From: DATJSJ01 sp035504175
Lineage (GTDB): Bacteria; Pseudomonadota; Alphaproteobacteria; Acetobacterales; Acetobacteraceae
Assembly (NCBI GenBank): GCA_035504175.1
Contig: DATJSJ010000109.1
Coordinates: 1 to 11,722 of the forward strand
Direction of reading: 5' to 3'
DNA: 11,722 bases
The notes beneath the pieces are model-generated. The model made no database searches and was not told the origin of the DNA. It was given only the letters and a program-made list of their open reading frames with translations. How positions within the stretch are numbered: position 1 is the first letter of the stretch; each line of letters opens with the position of its first letter. Positions 5,767 to 11,722 of the stretch are shown here, piece by piece. The position numbers and the translations under genes were made by a program.

Positions 5767-7425
5767 CTACTGGCCGCCGGTCCCGACGGGATGCGCCGGC
5801 GCGACGGGCGCATCGCGCGCCAGGTCCGGGTACTCTGCGAGCAGACTTTCCAGCACGCCGTTGGTCCAGCCGAAGCCGATCTGGGTCGCGTATTCGCCGC
5901 CGCCGCCGATGAAATCGCCGGTCGCCTTGGTGACGTTGTATTTCTCGACCAGCTTGCCGGACTCGGCATAGCCCTCGAACACCTTGTGCACCCAGCGCCG
6001 GGCGATGGTCGCGGCGAGATCGGCATAGCCGTAGCGTTCCAGCCCGGCGATCGCGATCCATTGCAGCGGTGCCCAGCCGTTCGGCAAATCCCATTGCTGA
6101 CCGCTGTCATCGAGCGTCGTGGCAAGGCCGCCCGGCAGCAGCAGCCGGTCGCGCACCGTCGCCGCGATCGTCTCCGCCTGCGCCGGCGTCGCGTCACCGA
6201 ACAGCAGCGGGTAGACGGTGGCGGCGGAGAGCACGCCGGTCTGCTTGTCGCTCTGCCACAGCAGGTCGGTGAAGGCGCCGATCGACGGATCCCAGAACAG
6301 GCGCCGGATCGCGGCGATGCGCACGTCGGCGCGGGTGGCGAATTCCTTCGCATGCACGCGATCGCCGCGCAGCGTGTCGGCACGCGCGATCGCCTGTTCC
6401 ATGTGCGCCATCAGGCAGTTCAGATCGACCGGCGCGATCGCGAGCGTCCGCGCGGTCGCGAGTGTCTTGCCGTCGGCGAGCCAGCGCGAGCTGAAATCCC
6501 AGCCCGATTCCGCCGCGGCGCGCAGGTCGCGATACAGCGCCGGCGCCGGACGGCTGGCATGGGCCGCGGTCAGCACGTCCTCGCGATAGGATTCGTCGCG
6601 CGGCGCGGCACGGTCGTCGTAATAGCGGTTGAGCAGCGTGCCGTCGGCGAGGCGGACGACGTTGCGGATGGCGTGGCCGGGCGCCACGGATGCCGCGCCA
6701 TTCATCCAGTACTGCCATTCGCGCAGCATCTCCGGCAGGTAGGTCTTCAAGACCTGCGCGCCGTCATGCTGCGCCACCAGCTCGACCATCGGCGTGAAGA
6801 AGGGCGGCTGCGAGCGGCTGAGATAGTAGCTGCGGTTGCCGTTCGGCACATGGCCGTAGCGATCGATCTCGAATCCGATGTCGGCGAGCATGTCGCGTGC
6901 CAGCGCCGCCTGGCCGTCCTCCTCCAGTCCCAGCATGGAGAAATACGTGTCCCAGTAATACACCTCGCGGAACCGGCCGCCGGGGACGATGTAGGGACGT
7001 GGCAGCGGCTGCAGCGTGGACCACGGCGGCACCGTCATCGCCGTCTGCTGCAGCACCGGCCACAGCCCGCGCACGTAGTCCTGAATCGGCGTGCCAGGCG
7101 GCGCCGGCAGCACGGTCGGGCCGGGCGGCGTCGGCCCGGTGAAATGCGCATGCACGAAATCGGCGAGGTTGAAGCCGGGCTCCACGCGCTGCGCCTGGTA
7201 GGTGGCGAGGACCTGCCCCGGCGCCGCGTCCGGAATCATGTCGGGGAAGGTCTTGCTGTCGGCAAACACCTGGCCGAGTTCGACCGCCCGGTAGAGTGCC
7301 CCGTATTCGATCGAGGGGGGCACGGTGTCGGCCGTCGGCACGGTCGGGCGCGCCGCCGCCCCGCCCGCGATCAGGCCCAGGCAGAGGATCGCGCCCGCCA
7401 GCCGCAGCCATTCTCCGGACCGCAT
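5767..7425 (-). CDS. treA: Periplasmic trehalase, glycoside hydrolase family 37
   Basis: This is a 552-residue protein, close to E. coli TreA (565), that hydrolyses alpha,alpha-trehalose to two glucose. An N-terminal signal peptide (hydrophobic core about 8-21, cleavage probably after the Ala run at 23-25) sends it to the periplasm. Both family signatures are visible: PGGRFREVYYWDTYF at 148-162 and QWDLPNGWAP at 444-453, plus the glycine-rich GGGGEY at 507-512. In E. coli the catalytic acid and base are Asp312 and Glu496. The matching residues here are Asp310 in ESGWDFSSRW and Glu494 in KLVEKYN, so the enzyme should be active. It lies downstream of the NUP-family gene on the same strand, behind a 107-nt gap with three tandem 14-mers. 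A run of seven G residues lies 6-12 nt before the ATG and may be its ribosome site, as before the NUP gene. Confidence 0.93.
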   Translation of the reverse strand: MRSGEWLRLAGAILCLGLIAGGAAARPTVPTADTVPPSIEYGALYRAVELGQVFADSKTFPDMIPDAAPGQVLATYQAQRVEPGFNLADFVHAHFTGPTPPGPTVLPAPPGTPIQDYVRGLWPVLQQTAMTVPPWSTLQPLPRPYIVPGGRFREVYYWDTYFSMLGLEEDGQAALARDMLADIGFEIDRYGHVPNGNRSYYLSRSQPPFFTPMVELVAQHDGAQVLKTYLPEMLREWQYWMNGAASVAPGHAIRNVVRLADGTLLNRYYDDRAAPRDESYREDVLTAAHASRPAPALYRDLRAAAESGWDFSSRWLADGKTLATARTLAIAPVDLNCLMAHMEQAIARADTLRGDRVHAKEFATRADVRIAAIRRLFWDPSIGAFTDLLWQSDKQTGVLSAATVYPLLFGDATPAQAETIAATVRDRLLLPGGLATTLDDSGQQWDLPNGWAPLQWIAIAGLERYGYADLAATIARRWVHKVFEGYAESGKLVEKYNVTKATGDFIGGGGEYATQIGFGWTNGVLESLLAEYPDLARDAPVAPAHPVGTGGQ

Positions 7426-7438
7426 CGCATCCCCCCCG

Positions 7439-7480
7439 GTGTTTGACGGTCGGTGTTTGACGGTCGGTGTTTGACGGTCG
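7439..7480. repeat. Three perfect tandem 14-nt repeats upstream of trehalase
   Basis: The unit GTGTTTGACGGTCG occurs three times head to tail without a mismatch (7439-7452, 7453-7466, 7467-7480). The array ends 14 nt upstream of the trehalase ATG, so it sits where a promoter, operator or leader would be. On the coding (minus) strand the unit reads CGACCGTCAAACAC. It is either an iterated binding site or a recent slippage duplication. The 14-nt period places successive copies on different faces of the helix. Confidence 0.85.
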
Positions 7481-7497
7481 GGGTACTATGCGACGTT

Positions 7498-7522
7498 CCG
7501 GGCCGGCGATCGACCGGCCCGG
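7498..7522 (-). terminator. Hairpin downstream of the NUP-family gene
   Basis: Perfect nine-base arms CCGGGCCGG (7498-7506) and CCGGCCCGG (7514-7522) surround the seven-base loop CGATCGA. It begins 10 nt beyond the TAG stop of the NUP-family gene. No U-tract follows on that strand. It probably ends or protects the upstream transcript, which would make trehalase a separate unit with its own promoter in the remaining leader. Confidence 0.5.
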
Positions 7523-7532
7523 GCCGCGATCG

Positions 7533-8648
7533 CTATGGCGCCGAGGGGATGTGATCGGCGTAGCGGTCCCAGTGCCCGGAAAGCTCCCGCACCACCCGGC
7601 TGCCGACCGCGAAGGCGGCGTTCAGCGATTCGATGAAGCCGGACAGGCCGCCATTGTTCTCCGAGGCGAGGAACTGCGCCGGGGTCTTGCCCTCCGGCTG
7701 CACCGAATAGTCGCTGGCGGTGCGCAGCACCAGCACCCGGCGTCGGTCGACCCGCCCGACATGCGACAGGAAGGTCAGCGATTGCAGGATGCCGGCGTCC
7801 TCCTCCGCCGTCATGACGAACCGGCCCTTGCCCTGGGTCCAGTAGGTGATCCAGTTCTCCGCCCAGGCATTGAGCTTGTCGCCGACGCAGAAGGTCGAAG
7901 CGGCGAGGTCGTCGCCCTGCAGCACGAAGGGCGGTTTCAGCGCGCGCGGATAGTCGGGATAGCCGGAGCGCACCTTCTGCAGCGTCGCATCGTCCGGCAG
8001 GGTGATGCTGGACGTGAGGTTGACCGCCCAGTCGACGAAGCCGGGGTCGAGGGTGAAGACCTGTTCGCCATTCAGCGAATTGGCCGGCGGCACCGGAAGC
8101 TGGTACGGCGCCGAGCGGCCGAGCGGCACATAGCCGGTCGACCAGCCGGAGGGGATCTGCCGCGCGTCGATCTCGTAGGCGAGATCGCCGTCGACGACGT
8201 ATTTCGCCCAGGCCGCCGAACCGACCGAGGCCCAGTTCGGGTCGACCCCGGCGATCGCTGCCACCACCCAGTAGGCCTTGGTCAGGTCGAAGCGCGGGTC
8301 CATGCCCAGCGCCATGATCGAGGCGGCGCCGTGCACCGCGCCCTCGCCGGTCTCGATCGCGAGCACCTGCTGGTCGGGGTTGTAGCGCAGGTGATGGTAT
8401 CCCTGCGGGAAGGGGATGATCTGCGGCAGCGGGTAGTATTCCACCCAGTTCTGCAGCTCGCCCGGCGTGTCGCCGGCGTCCTTGCCGATTTCGAACGTGG
8501 TGACGACGACCACCCGGATCGGGATCGGCGCCGCATCGGTGGTATCGGCCCGCGCCCGGATCAGCGGGGCGGTCACTGCGAGCGCGGCAATCAGCAAGGC
8601 AGCGAGCACGGCGTTTGCGGTCGCCCGGACCGCAAGGCGGCTGGCCAT
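7533..8648 (-). CDS. Purine nucleoside permease (NUP) family protein, exported
   Basis: From ATG 8648 the product has 371 residues. An N-terminal signal segment (MASRLAVRAT, then a hydrophobic stretch about 13-30, then ARA) precedes the family block IPIRVVVVTTFEIGKDAGDT. Other family-like blocks are ETGEGAVHGAASIMALG and WVVAAIAGVDPNWASVGSAAW. I recognise these as the NUP family best known from fungi such as Candida, whose fold is related to nucleoside phosphorylases. No further transmembrane helices are visible, so a periplasmic soluble protein that binds or cleaves nucleosides is more likely than a channel. The start is chosen for the signal peptide and GGGGGG at 8654-8659 just before it. 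The frame is open a further 82 codons upstream, but that part is Arg/Pro-rich with no signal. The name is from family recall and the activity is unknown. Confidence 0.8.
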   Translation of the reverse strand: MASRLAVRATANAVLAALLIAALAVTAPLIRARADTTDAAPIPIRVVVVTTFEIGKDAGDTPGELQNWVEYYPLPQIIPFPQGYHHLRYNPDQQVLAIETGEGAVHGAASIMALGMDPRFDLTKAYWVVAAIAGVDPNWASVGSAAWAKYVVDGDLAYEIDARQIPSGWSTGYVPLGRSAPYQLPVPPANSLNGEQVFTLDPGFVDWAVNLTSSITLPDDATLQKVRSGYPDYPRALKPPFVLQGDDLAASTFCVGDKLNAWAENWITYWTQGKGRFVMTAEEDAGILQSLTFLSHVGRVDRRRVLVLRTASDYSVQPEGKTPAQFLASENNGGLSGFIESLNAAFAVGSRVVRELSGHWDRYADHIPSAP

Positions 8649-8913
8649 GTCGTCCCCCCTCGGACAATGAACGACCTCACTATGCCGCGACCGGCTCGTT
8701 CCGGCAGTCAATTCAACGTGGTCATCTTGCCGGCGTGTGGGGAGATGGATCGGCGCGTCCGGCGACCGGCGCGCAGGCGATCGACGCACCGGATGGTGCG
8801 GCGTGAACCGCTCGGGCCCGGCCCACGCAGCATACCGACGAATGCGTTGTCGCAGCGCTGCACCGGCGGGGACGGAGGATCGGCGTGCCCGCATCCGGTG
8901 CCGCCTTTCGAGG

Positions 8914-8977
8914 CCCGACCCGTGTGTGGCCCGATCGGTGTGTGACCCGGCTCGCGCGTGGCCCGACCCGGGTGTGG
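8914..8977. repeat. Four degenerate tandem 16-nt repeats
   Basis: Four units of exactly 16 nt follow each other at 8914-8929, 8930-8945, 8946-8961 and 8962-8977. All begin CCCG and all end in GTG followed by G or A. Units 1 and 4 differ by one base (CCCGACCCGTGTGTGG, CCCGACCCGGGTGTGG), while units 2 and 3 are more diverged. The period is not a multiple of three and the array lies in non-coding DNA, so a repeated peptide is unlikely. An array of binding sites or an old tandem duplication would fit. Confidence 0.7.
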
Positions 8978-9065
8978 ACTGTCTGCCGCGTCACTTCCAT
9001 CGCGCCGGCTTGGGCCGGTAGTTTGCGGTGCGCGTGGGGGATCAGCGCCGCGCTCGCCGTCGACC

Positions 9066-9215
9066 GTCCCGCATCGCGGGACAGCGGTGCTGCGTCGCGC
9101 TCATGCGCCCGTCCGGCCGATGCCATTCCGGGGCAGACTCTCGTTGCGTGGAGCGCTTCGCATGCATTATCGTTGCGTCAGGATTTTCATTTTGGAATGG
9201 CCGCTTCTTGCGGCC
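9066..9215 (+). other. Two compact hairpins in the presumed transglycosylase leader
   Basis: GTCCCGC (9066-9072) pairs perfectly with GCGGGAC (9076-9082) around the three-base loop ATC. GGCCGC (9199-9204) pairs perfectly with GCGGCC (9210-9215) around TTCTT. Both lie upstream of the transglycosylase start, with a T-rich stretch (ATTTTCATTTT, 9183-9193) just before the second. They could belong to a structured leader or a small RNA, but in DNA this GC-rich short stems also arise by chance. Confidence 0.3.
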
Positions 9216-9316
9216 GACGTGTTCCTCCTGCCGGGCCTGGCGACCTGATCTGAAACGGCTGGCCGCTCCGTCGTGCCCATCGGGCGCGGCAGGAGACGGC
9301 TGCGAAGGGAATTTTC

Positions 9317-10243
9317 ATGCGCGTCATTTCATGCCTTCTGCCATTGCTGTGCCTCGGCTCCGCGGCCCTCGCCGATACGCCATCGCCGATCTCGGCCTAT
9401 CAGCTCTGCCCGGCGGCGATCTCGCTCGCCGCACGCGGTTCGGCGGTGCCGGCCGGGTTGCTGCCGGCGATCGGCCGCGTCGAGAGCGGCCGGCCGGATC
9501 CGCTGACCGGCGAAATCGAGTCCTGGCCCTGGACGATCAACGCCGCCGGGGTCGGGCATTTCTTCGACACCAAGGATGACGCGATCGCGGCGGTGCGTGC
9601 GCTGCAGGCGGCCGGCATTCAATCGATCGACGTCGGCTGCATGCAGATCAACCTGATGCACCATCCGCATGCCTTCACCGATCTGGAGGAGGCGTTCGAT
9701 CCCCTGAGCAATGCGCGCTATGCCGTCAGCTTCCTGACAGCGCTGCACGTGCAGACCGGCGACTGGACGGCGGCGGCGGCGGCATATCACTCTCAGACGC
9801 CCGGGCTCGCCGACGAGTATGCGCGGCGCGTCATGGCGGCCTGGGGCAAGCCGTACGCACCGGGCGGCGTCATGGCTGAACGTGCCCGGCCGGCGGCGAT
9901 TCCGGTCTACGGCGCGTTCGCCGGCCAGGACCGGCTGTATGCGCCGCTCGCCCGCCCGGATCTCGCCTACCAGGCCTTCGCGACGCCCGCCATGAGCTAC
10001 GGCGCGCTGCCGCAGGTCGCCGGCTATCGCGCCTCCGGCGGCTGCTGGCACAGCGCACTTCGCGGCGCCCGCTTGCCCGTGGCCTGCCGCGTGGCCGCGG
10101 CGTTCCGCCGGCTGTCGCGGCCGCTGCGCGCGGCCACCACCCTGGCGCGACAGCACGCCGGCGCCTCGGGACAGCGCGTGGCACTGCATGACCGGTCGAA
10201 CCTGCCGACGGATTTCGGCCGAGGCTACGCCGACGGCGATTGA
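9317..10243 (+). CDS. Secreted lytic transglycosylase (SLT domain)
   Basis: This is a 308-residue protein with a signal peptide (MRVISCLLPLLCLGSAALA, cleavage before DTPSP). The SLT domain covers about residues 25-180. It has the catalytic Glu56 in AIGRVESG, the second motif VGCMQINLMHH at 106-116 and the third motif AAAYHSQTP at 154-162. Such enzymes cut the glycan strand of peptidoglycan with formation of 1,6-anhydro ends. The third motif has His and Gln where Asn and Gly are usual (AAYNSGPG), and an acidic motif (LTGEIESWPW) sits just after the catalytic Glu. The C-terminal 120 residues match nothing I know and are Arg/Ala-rich near the end. A good ribosome site, AAGGGA at 9305-9310, supports the start. 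It converges on ctrA, with fliI just beyond, so a role in flagellar rod passage is plausible but unproven. Confidence 0.88.
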   Translation: MRVISCLLPLLCLGSAALADTPSPISAYQLCPAAISLAARGSAVPAGLLPAIGRVESGRPDPLTGEIESWPWTINAAGVGHFFDTKDDAIAAVRALQAAGIQSIDVGCMQINLMHHPHAFTDLEEAFDPLSNARYAVSFLTALHVQTGDWTAAAAAYHSQTPGLADEYARRVMAAWGKPYAPGGVMAERARPAAIPVYGAFAGQDRLYAPLARPDLAYQAFATPAMSYGALPQVAGYRASGGCWHSALRGARLPVACRVAAAFRRLSRPLRAATTLARQHAGASGQRVALHDRSNLPTDFGRGYADGD

Positions 10244-10335
10244 TCGACGCCTGCCGAGGCGCCGGGACGTCTCCCCCCAATCCGATAGCGCCAGGGCCGA
10301 GCGTAGCCTGCCGCCGCACGCGGCGTTGCGGCATC

Positions 10336-10359
10336 GCCGGCGGCGCCACGGCCGCCGGC
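10336..10359. terminator. Hairpin between convergent transglycosylase and ctrA genes
   Basis: Perfect nine-base arms GCCGGCGGC (10336-10344) and GCCGCCGGC (10351-10359) surround a six-base loop, GCCACG. It lies 10 nt past the ctrA stop codon and 92 nt past the transglycosylase stop. A shared bidirectional transcript end is likely. No T-tract flanks it on either strand. Confidence 0.5.
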
Positions 10360-10369
10360 ACCCTTCGGG

Positions 10370-11113
10370 CTACGCGGCGTTGGCGGCCAGGCTGCGCGAC
10401 ACCAGGGCCGGTGCCGGCGCCGGGATCGGCATGTCGCGCTCCGCCGGCTCGCGGATCATGTAGCCGCGGCCCCAGACTGTGCCGATCACGTTGTCGGCGC
10501 CGGCCTGCGCCAGCTTCTTGCGCAGCTTGCAGATGAACACGTCGATGATTTTCATCTCGGGCTCGTCCAGCCCGCCATAGAGGTGGTTGAGGAACGCCTC
10601 CTTGGTCAGCACCATGCCCTTGCGCAGCACCAGCAGTTCCAGGATCGCGTATTCCTTGCCGGTCAGGTGCACCGGCCGTCCCTCGACCGTCACCTCGCGG
10701 CTGTCCAGGTTCAGCGCCAGCGCGCCGATGCGCAGCGTCGGCTGGCTGTAGCCCTTGCTCCGCCGCACCACCGCCTGCATGCGGGCGAGCAGTTCCGCCT
10801 GGTCGAACGGCTTGGTCATGAAATCATCGGCGCCCAGGGCGAAGGCCTTCACCGTGGCCTGCGGCCGGGCCTGACCTGAGAGCACCAGCGCCGCCGTATT
10901 GACGCGCGCGGCGCGCATCCGGCGCAGCACCTCGTAGCCTTCCATGTCGGGCAGGACCAGGTCGAGCAGCACCACGTCGTAGTCATAGTGCCGGATCAGC
11001 TCCAGCGCTTCCTCTCCAGTATCGGAATGATCCACCACCATGCCGCTGTTCTTCAGCAGCAGGGTGATGCCCCGCGCCACCGTCGCATCGTCCTCGACCA
11101 GCAATACACGCAT
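10370..11113 (-). CDS. ctrA: Cell-cycle response regulator CtrA (OmpR-type)
   Basis: This is a 247-residue response regulator. The receiver domain (1-120) starts MRVLLVEDD with the acidic pair at Asp8 and Asp9. It has the phospho-acceptor Asp51 in DYDVVLLDLVLPDMEG, the same number as in Caulobacter CtrA, and the conserved Lys101 in DDFMTKPF. The winged-helix DNA-binding domain (about 125-222) carries blocks nearly identical to CtrA: HLTGKEYAILELL, LTKEAFLNHLYGGLDEPEMK and IIDVFICKLRKKL. CtrA is the alphaproteobacterial master regulator of cell-cycle, division and flagellar genes. The chain ends LAANAA after a Pro/Ala tail, and the terminal Ala pair resembles the ClpXP degradation signal of Caulobacter CtrA. 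The start at 11113 is set by the family N-terminus and GGGGAG at 11120-11125, although the frame is open 31 codons further upstream. Confidence 0.93.
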   Translation of the reverse strand: MRVLLVEDDATVARGITLLLKNSGMVVDHSDTGEEALELIRHYDYDVVLLDLVLPDMEGYEVLRRMRAARVNTAALVLSGQARPQATVKAFALGADDFMTKPFDQAELLARMQAVVRRSKGYSQPTLRIGALALNLDSREVTVEGRPVHLTGKEYAILELLVLRKGMVLTKEAFLNHLYGGLDEPEMKIIDVFICKLRKKLAQAGADNVIGTVWGRGYMIREPAERDMPIPAPAPALVSRSLAANAA

Positions 11114-11261
11114 TGGTTGCTCCCCTGCTCGACTGATGCGCGAGAAATACCACCATAGCGTGTGTTCATCCATCATTTTTTCACCGTCTGCGTGTATCTT
11201 TATCAAAAATGAGCAGCGGACGACGGGAACAAAGCCAAAACATGGCGAATTGTATCATCAC
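11114..11261. promoter_or_regulatory. Divergent ctrA/fliI regulatory region
   Basis: These 148 nt separate the two divergent starts and are clearly richer in A and T than the rest of the window, especially 11165-11262. I found no TTAA half-site, so no canonical CtrA box (TTAA-N7-TTAA), and no GANTC site for the CcrM methylase. Loose -10-like sequences exist on both strands: GATAAAGAT on the ctrA strand near 11199-11207, and TATCAT at 11253-11258 just before fliI. No pair with proper spacing can be fixed. The position makes promoters for both genes near certain, while the exact boxes are unknown. Confidence 0.5.
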
Positions 11262-11722
11262 ATGGGACTAACCACAGAAATTGAGCGCGATCCGTTGGCG
11301 CTGCGGCTGCGCGCCTGCGGCAATTTGCTGGCAGGGGCCGCGCCGCTGGCGCTGTCCGGCCAGGTCCAGACCGTCTCGGGTCTGGCGGTGGAGGTGGCGG
11401 GGCTCGGCAGCCAGCTCGCGCTGGGCGACCGGCTCACCCTGGAAGGCCGCCGCGGCGAGGCGATCCCGGCGGAGGTGGTGAGCTTCGGTCGCGGCACCGC
11501 GCGGGCGATGGCGTTCGGCGCGCTGGACGGGCTCGGCCCCGGCACCGCGGCGCGGGTGCAGCGCAGCGGCAGCGGCGGCACGCTCGCCGTCTCCGATCGC
11601 TGGCTCGGTCGCGTGATCGATCCGGTCGGCCGGCCGATGGACGGGCGCGGCCCCTTGCCCCCCGGCTCTGAGCCGCGCCCGGTGCGCGCCGCGCCGCCGG
11701 ATGCGACGACGCGCGCCCGGCT
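11262..11722 (+). CDS. fliI: Flagellum-specific ATP synthase FliI, N-terminal third (runs off right edge)
   Basis: From ATG 11262 the frame is open for 153 codons to the edge. The product begins MGLTTEIERDPLALRLRACG. It continues with the N-terminal beta-barrel of the FliI/F1-type ATPases: GQVQTVSGLAVEVAGLGSQL, then a GEAIPAEVVSFGRG strand and the AMAFGALDGLGPGTAARV segment. It then enters the pattern SDRWLGRVIDPVGRPMDGRGPLPPG, which is highly typical of FliI. The Walker A site lies beyond the window. FliI powers substrate unloading at the flagellar type III export apparatus, with FliH and FliJ. No strong ribosome site precedes the ATG, and a TTG four codons upstream is in frame. It is divergent from ctrA. 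The right neighbour is probably fliJ or other flagellar genes, by analogy only. Confidence 0.93.
   Translation, partial: MGLTTEIERDPLALRLRACGNLLAGAAPLALSGQVQTVSGLAVEVAGLGSQLALGDRLTLEGRRGEAIPAEVVSFGRGTARAMAFGALDGLGPGTAARVQRSGSGGTLAVSDRWLGRVIDPVGRPMDGRGPLPPGSEPRPVRAAPPDATTRAR

Larger units (their letters stand above)
8649..9316. other. Long divergent intergenic region between the NUP gene and the transglycosylase gene
   Basis: I see no gene I can support in these 668 nt. Open frames exist on both strands, but their products are Arg/Pro/Ala-rich and have no start or signal context. On the minus strand TTGACT (8711-8706) is a good -35 hexamer for the NUP gene, but the nearest -10-like sequence (CATAGT, 8685-8680) is 20 nt away, which is too far to be convincing. 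On the plus strand, the 9-mer TCGTTGCGT occurs at 9141-9149 and 9170-9178. Its TTGCGT could serve as -35, with CATTAT at 9165-9170 only 15 nt after the first copy. The region also holds a degenerate tandem array and hairpins, listed separately, and a small 6-bp stem at 8785-8800. Confidence 0.5.

Noticed and set aside
5791..7446. Long open frame on the plus strand opposite trehalase
   Set aside because: It is a GC-skew shadow. The minus strand encodes an intact trehalase with all motifs, while the antisense product is Arg/His-rich without domains.
7443..7489. Plus-strand promoter built from TTGACG in the 14-mers and TACTAT at 7484-7489
   Set aside because: Spacings from the possible -35 copies are 7, 21 and 35 nt, none suitable, and no plus-strand gene follows.
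8649..8894. An 82-codon N-terminal extension of the NUP-family protein
   Set aside because: The extension is Arg/Pro-rich and would bury the signal peptide. The Met at 8648 has a G-rich ribosome site and starts the signal directly.
7467..8945. Plus-strand open frame opposite the NUP-family gene
   Set aside because: It is antisense to a protein with a signal peptide and family motifs, and has no ribosome site or domain of its own.
8914..8977. CRISPR array
   Set aside because: Units are directly adjacent without spacers and are only 16 nt long.
8722..9126. Minus-strand frame whose translation repeats a HTRVGPR-like string
   Set aside because: The repeat comes from the 16-nt DNA array. The period is not divisible by three, so the peptide repeat breaks down, and there is no start context.
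10030..10243. Frameshift near the transglycosylase C-terminus
   Set aside because: The tail is odd and Arg-rich, but the third codon position stays strongly G/C in the same frame and neither alternative frame looks better, so the full-length frame is kept.
11114..11206. A 31-codon N-terminal extension of CtrA
   Set aside because: CtrA proteins begin with MRVLL(I/V)ED, which starts at 11113 behind GGGGAG. The extension lies in the AT-rich regulatory gap.

Overview
The window is GC-rich DNA, apparently from a motile alphaproteobacterium. The strongest evidence is a CtrA cell-cycle regulator divergent from the flagellar ATPase gene fliI. The gene style (yfgM-like, bamB, der, then small secreted and lipoprotein genes) suggests Rhodospirillales and probably Acetobacteraceae, but that family call is inference from recalled gene content. 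No rRNA, tRNA, CRISPR array, transposase or phage gene is visible.

Layout. Positions 1-718 hold two minus-strand genes: the start of a small membrane protein running off the left edge, and a four-cysteine lipoprotein. Between them lies copy A of an interspersed repeat. Positions 771-4216 are a plus-strand envelope/ribosome operon behind a recognisable promoter: an ancillary SecYEG translocon (YfgM-like) protein, BamB and the GTPase Der. The same order is known in E. coli. Positions 4331-5403 carry a translationally coupled pair of exported proteins of unknown function. A convergent gap (5404-5766) holds a perfect 14-bp inverted repeat and copy B of the interspersed repeat.

Positions 5767-8648 carry two minus-strand exported proteins. 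These are a periplasmic trehalase (GH37) with both catalytic acids visible, and upstream of it a member of the 'purine nucleoside permease' (NUP) family. They are separated by a hairpin and three perfect tandem 14-mers. A 668-bp divergent region (8649-9316) follows, holding four degenerate 16-nt tandem repeats and two small hairpins. Next come a secreted lytic transglycosylase (plus strand), convergent ctrA (minus strand), a relatively AT-rich divergent regulatory gap, and the first 153 codons of fliI at the right edge.

How the genes fit together. YfgM and BamB act in envelope protein export and outer-membrane protein assembly, and Der in 50S ribosome maturation. CtrA and FliI tie the right end to flagellation and cell-cycle control, and the transglycosylase between them is a candidate for opening peptidoglycan for the flagellar rod. 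Trehalase and the NUP-family protein look like a periplasmic scavenging pair. No obviously new multi-gene system is present. The least explained material is the coupled secreted pair (4331-5403), the NUP-family protein and the intergenic repeats.
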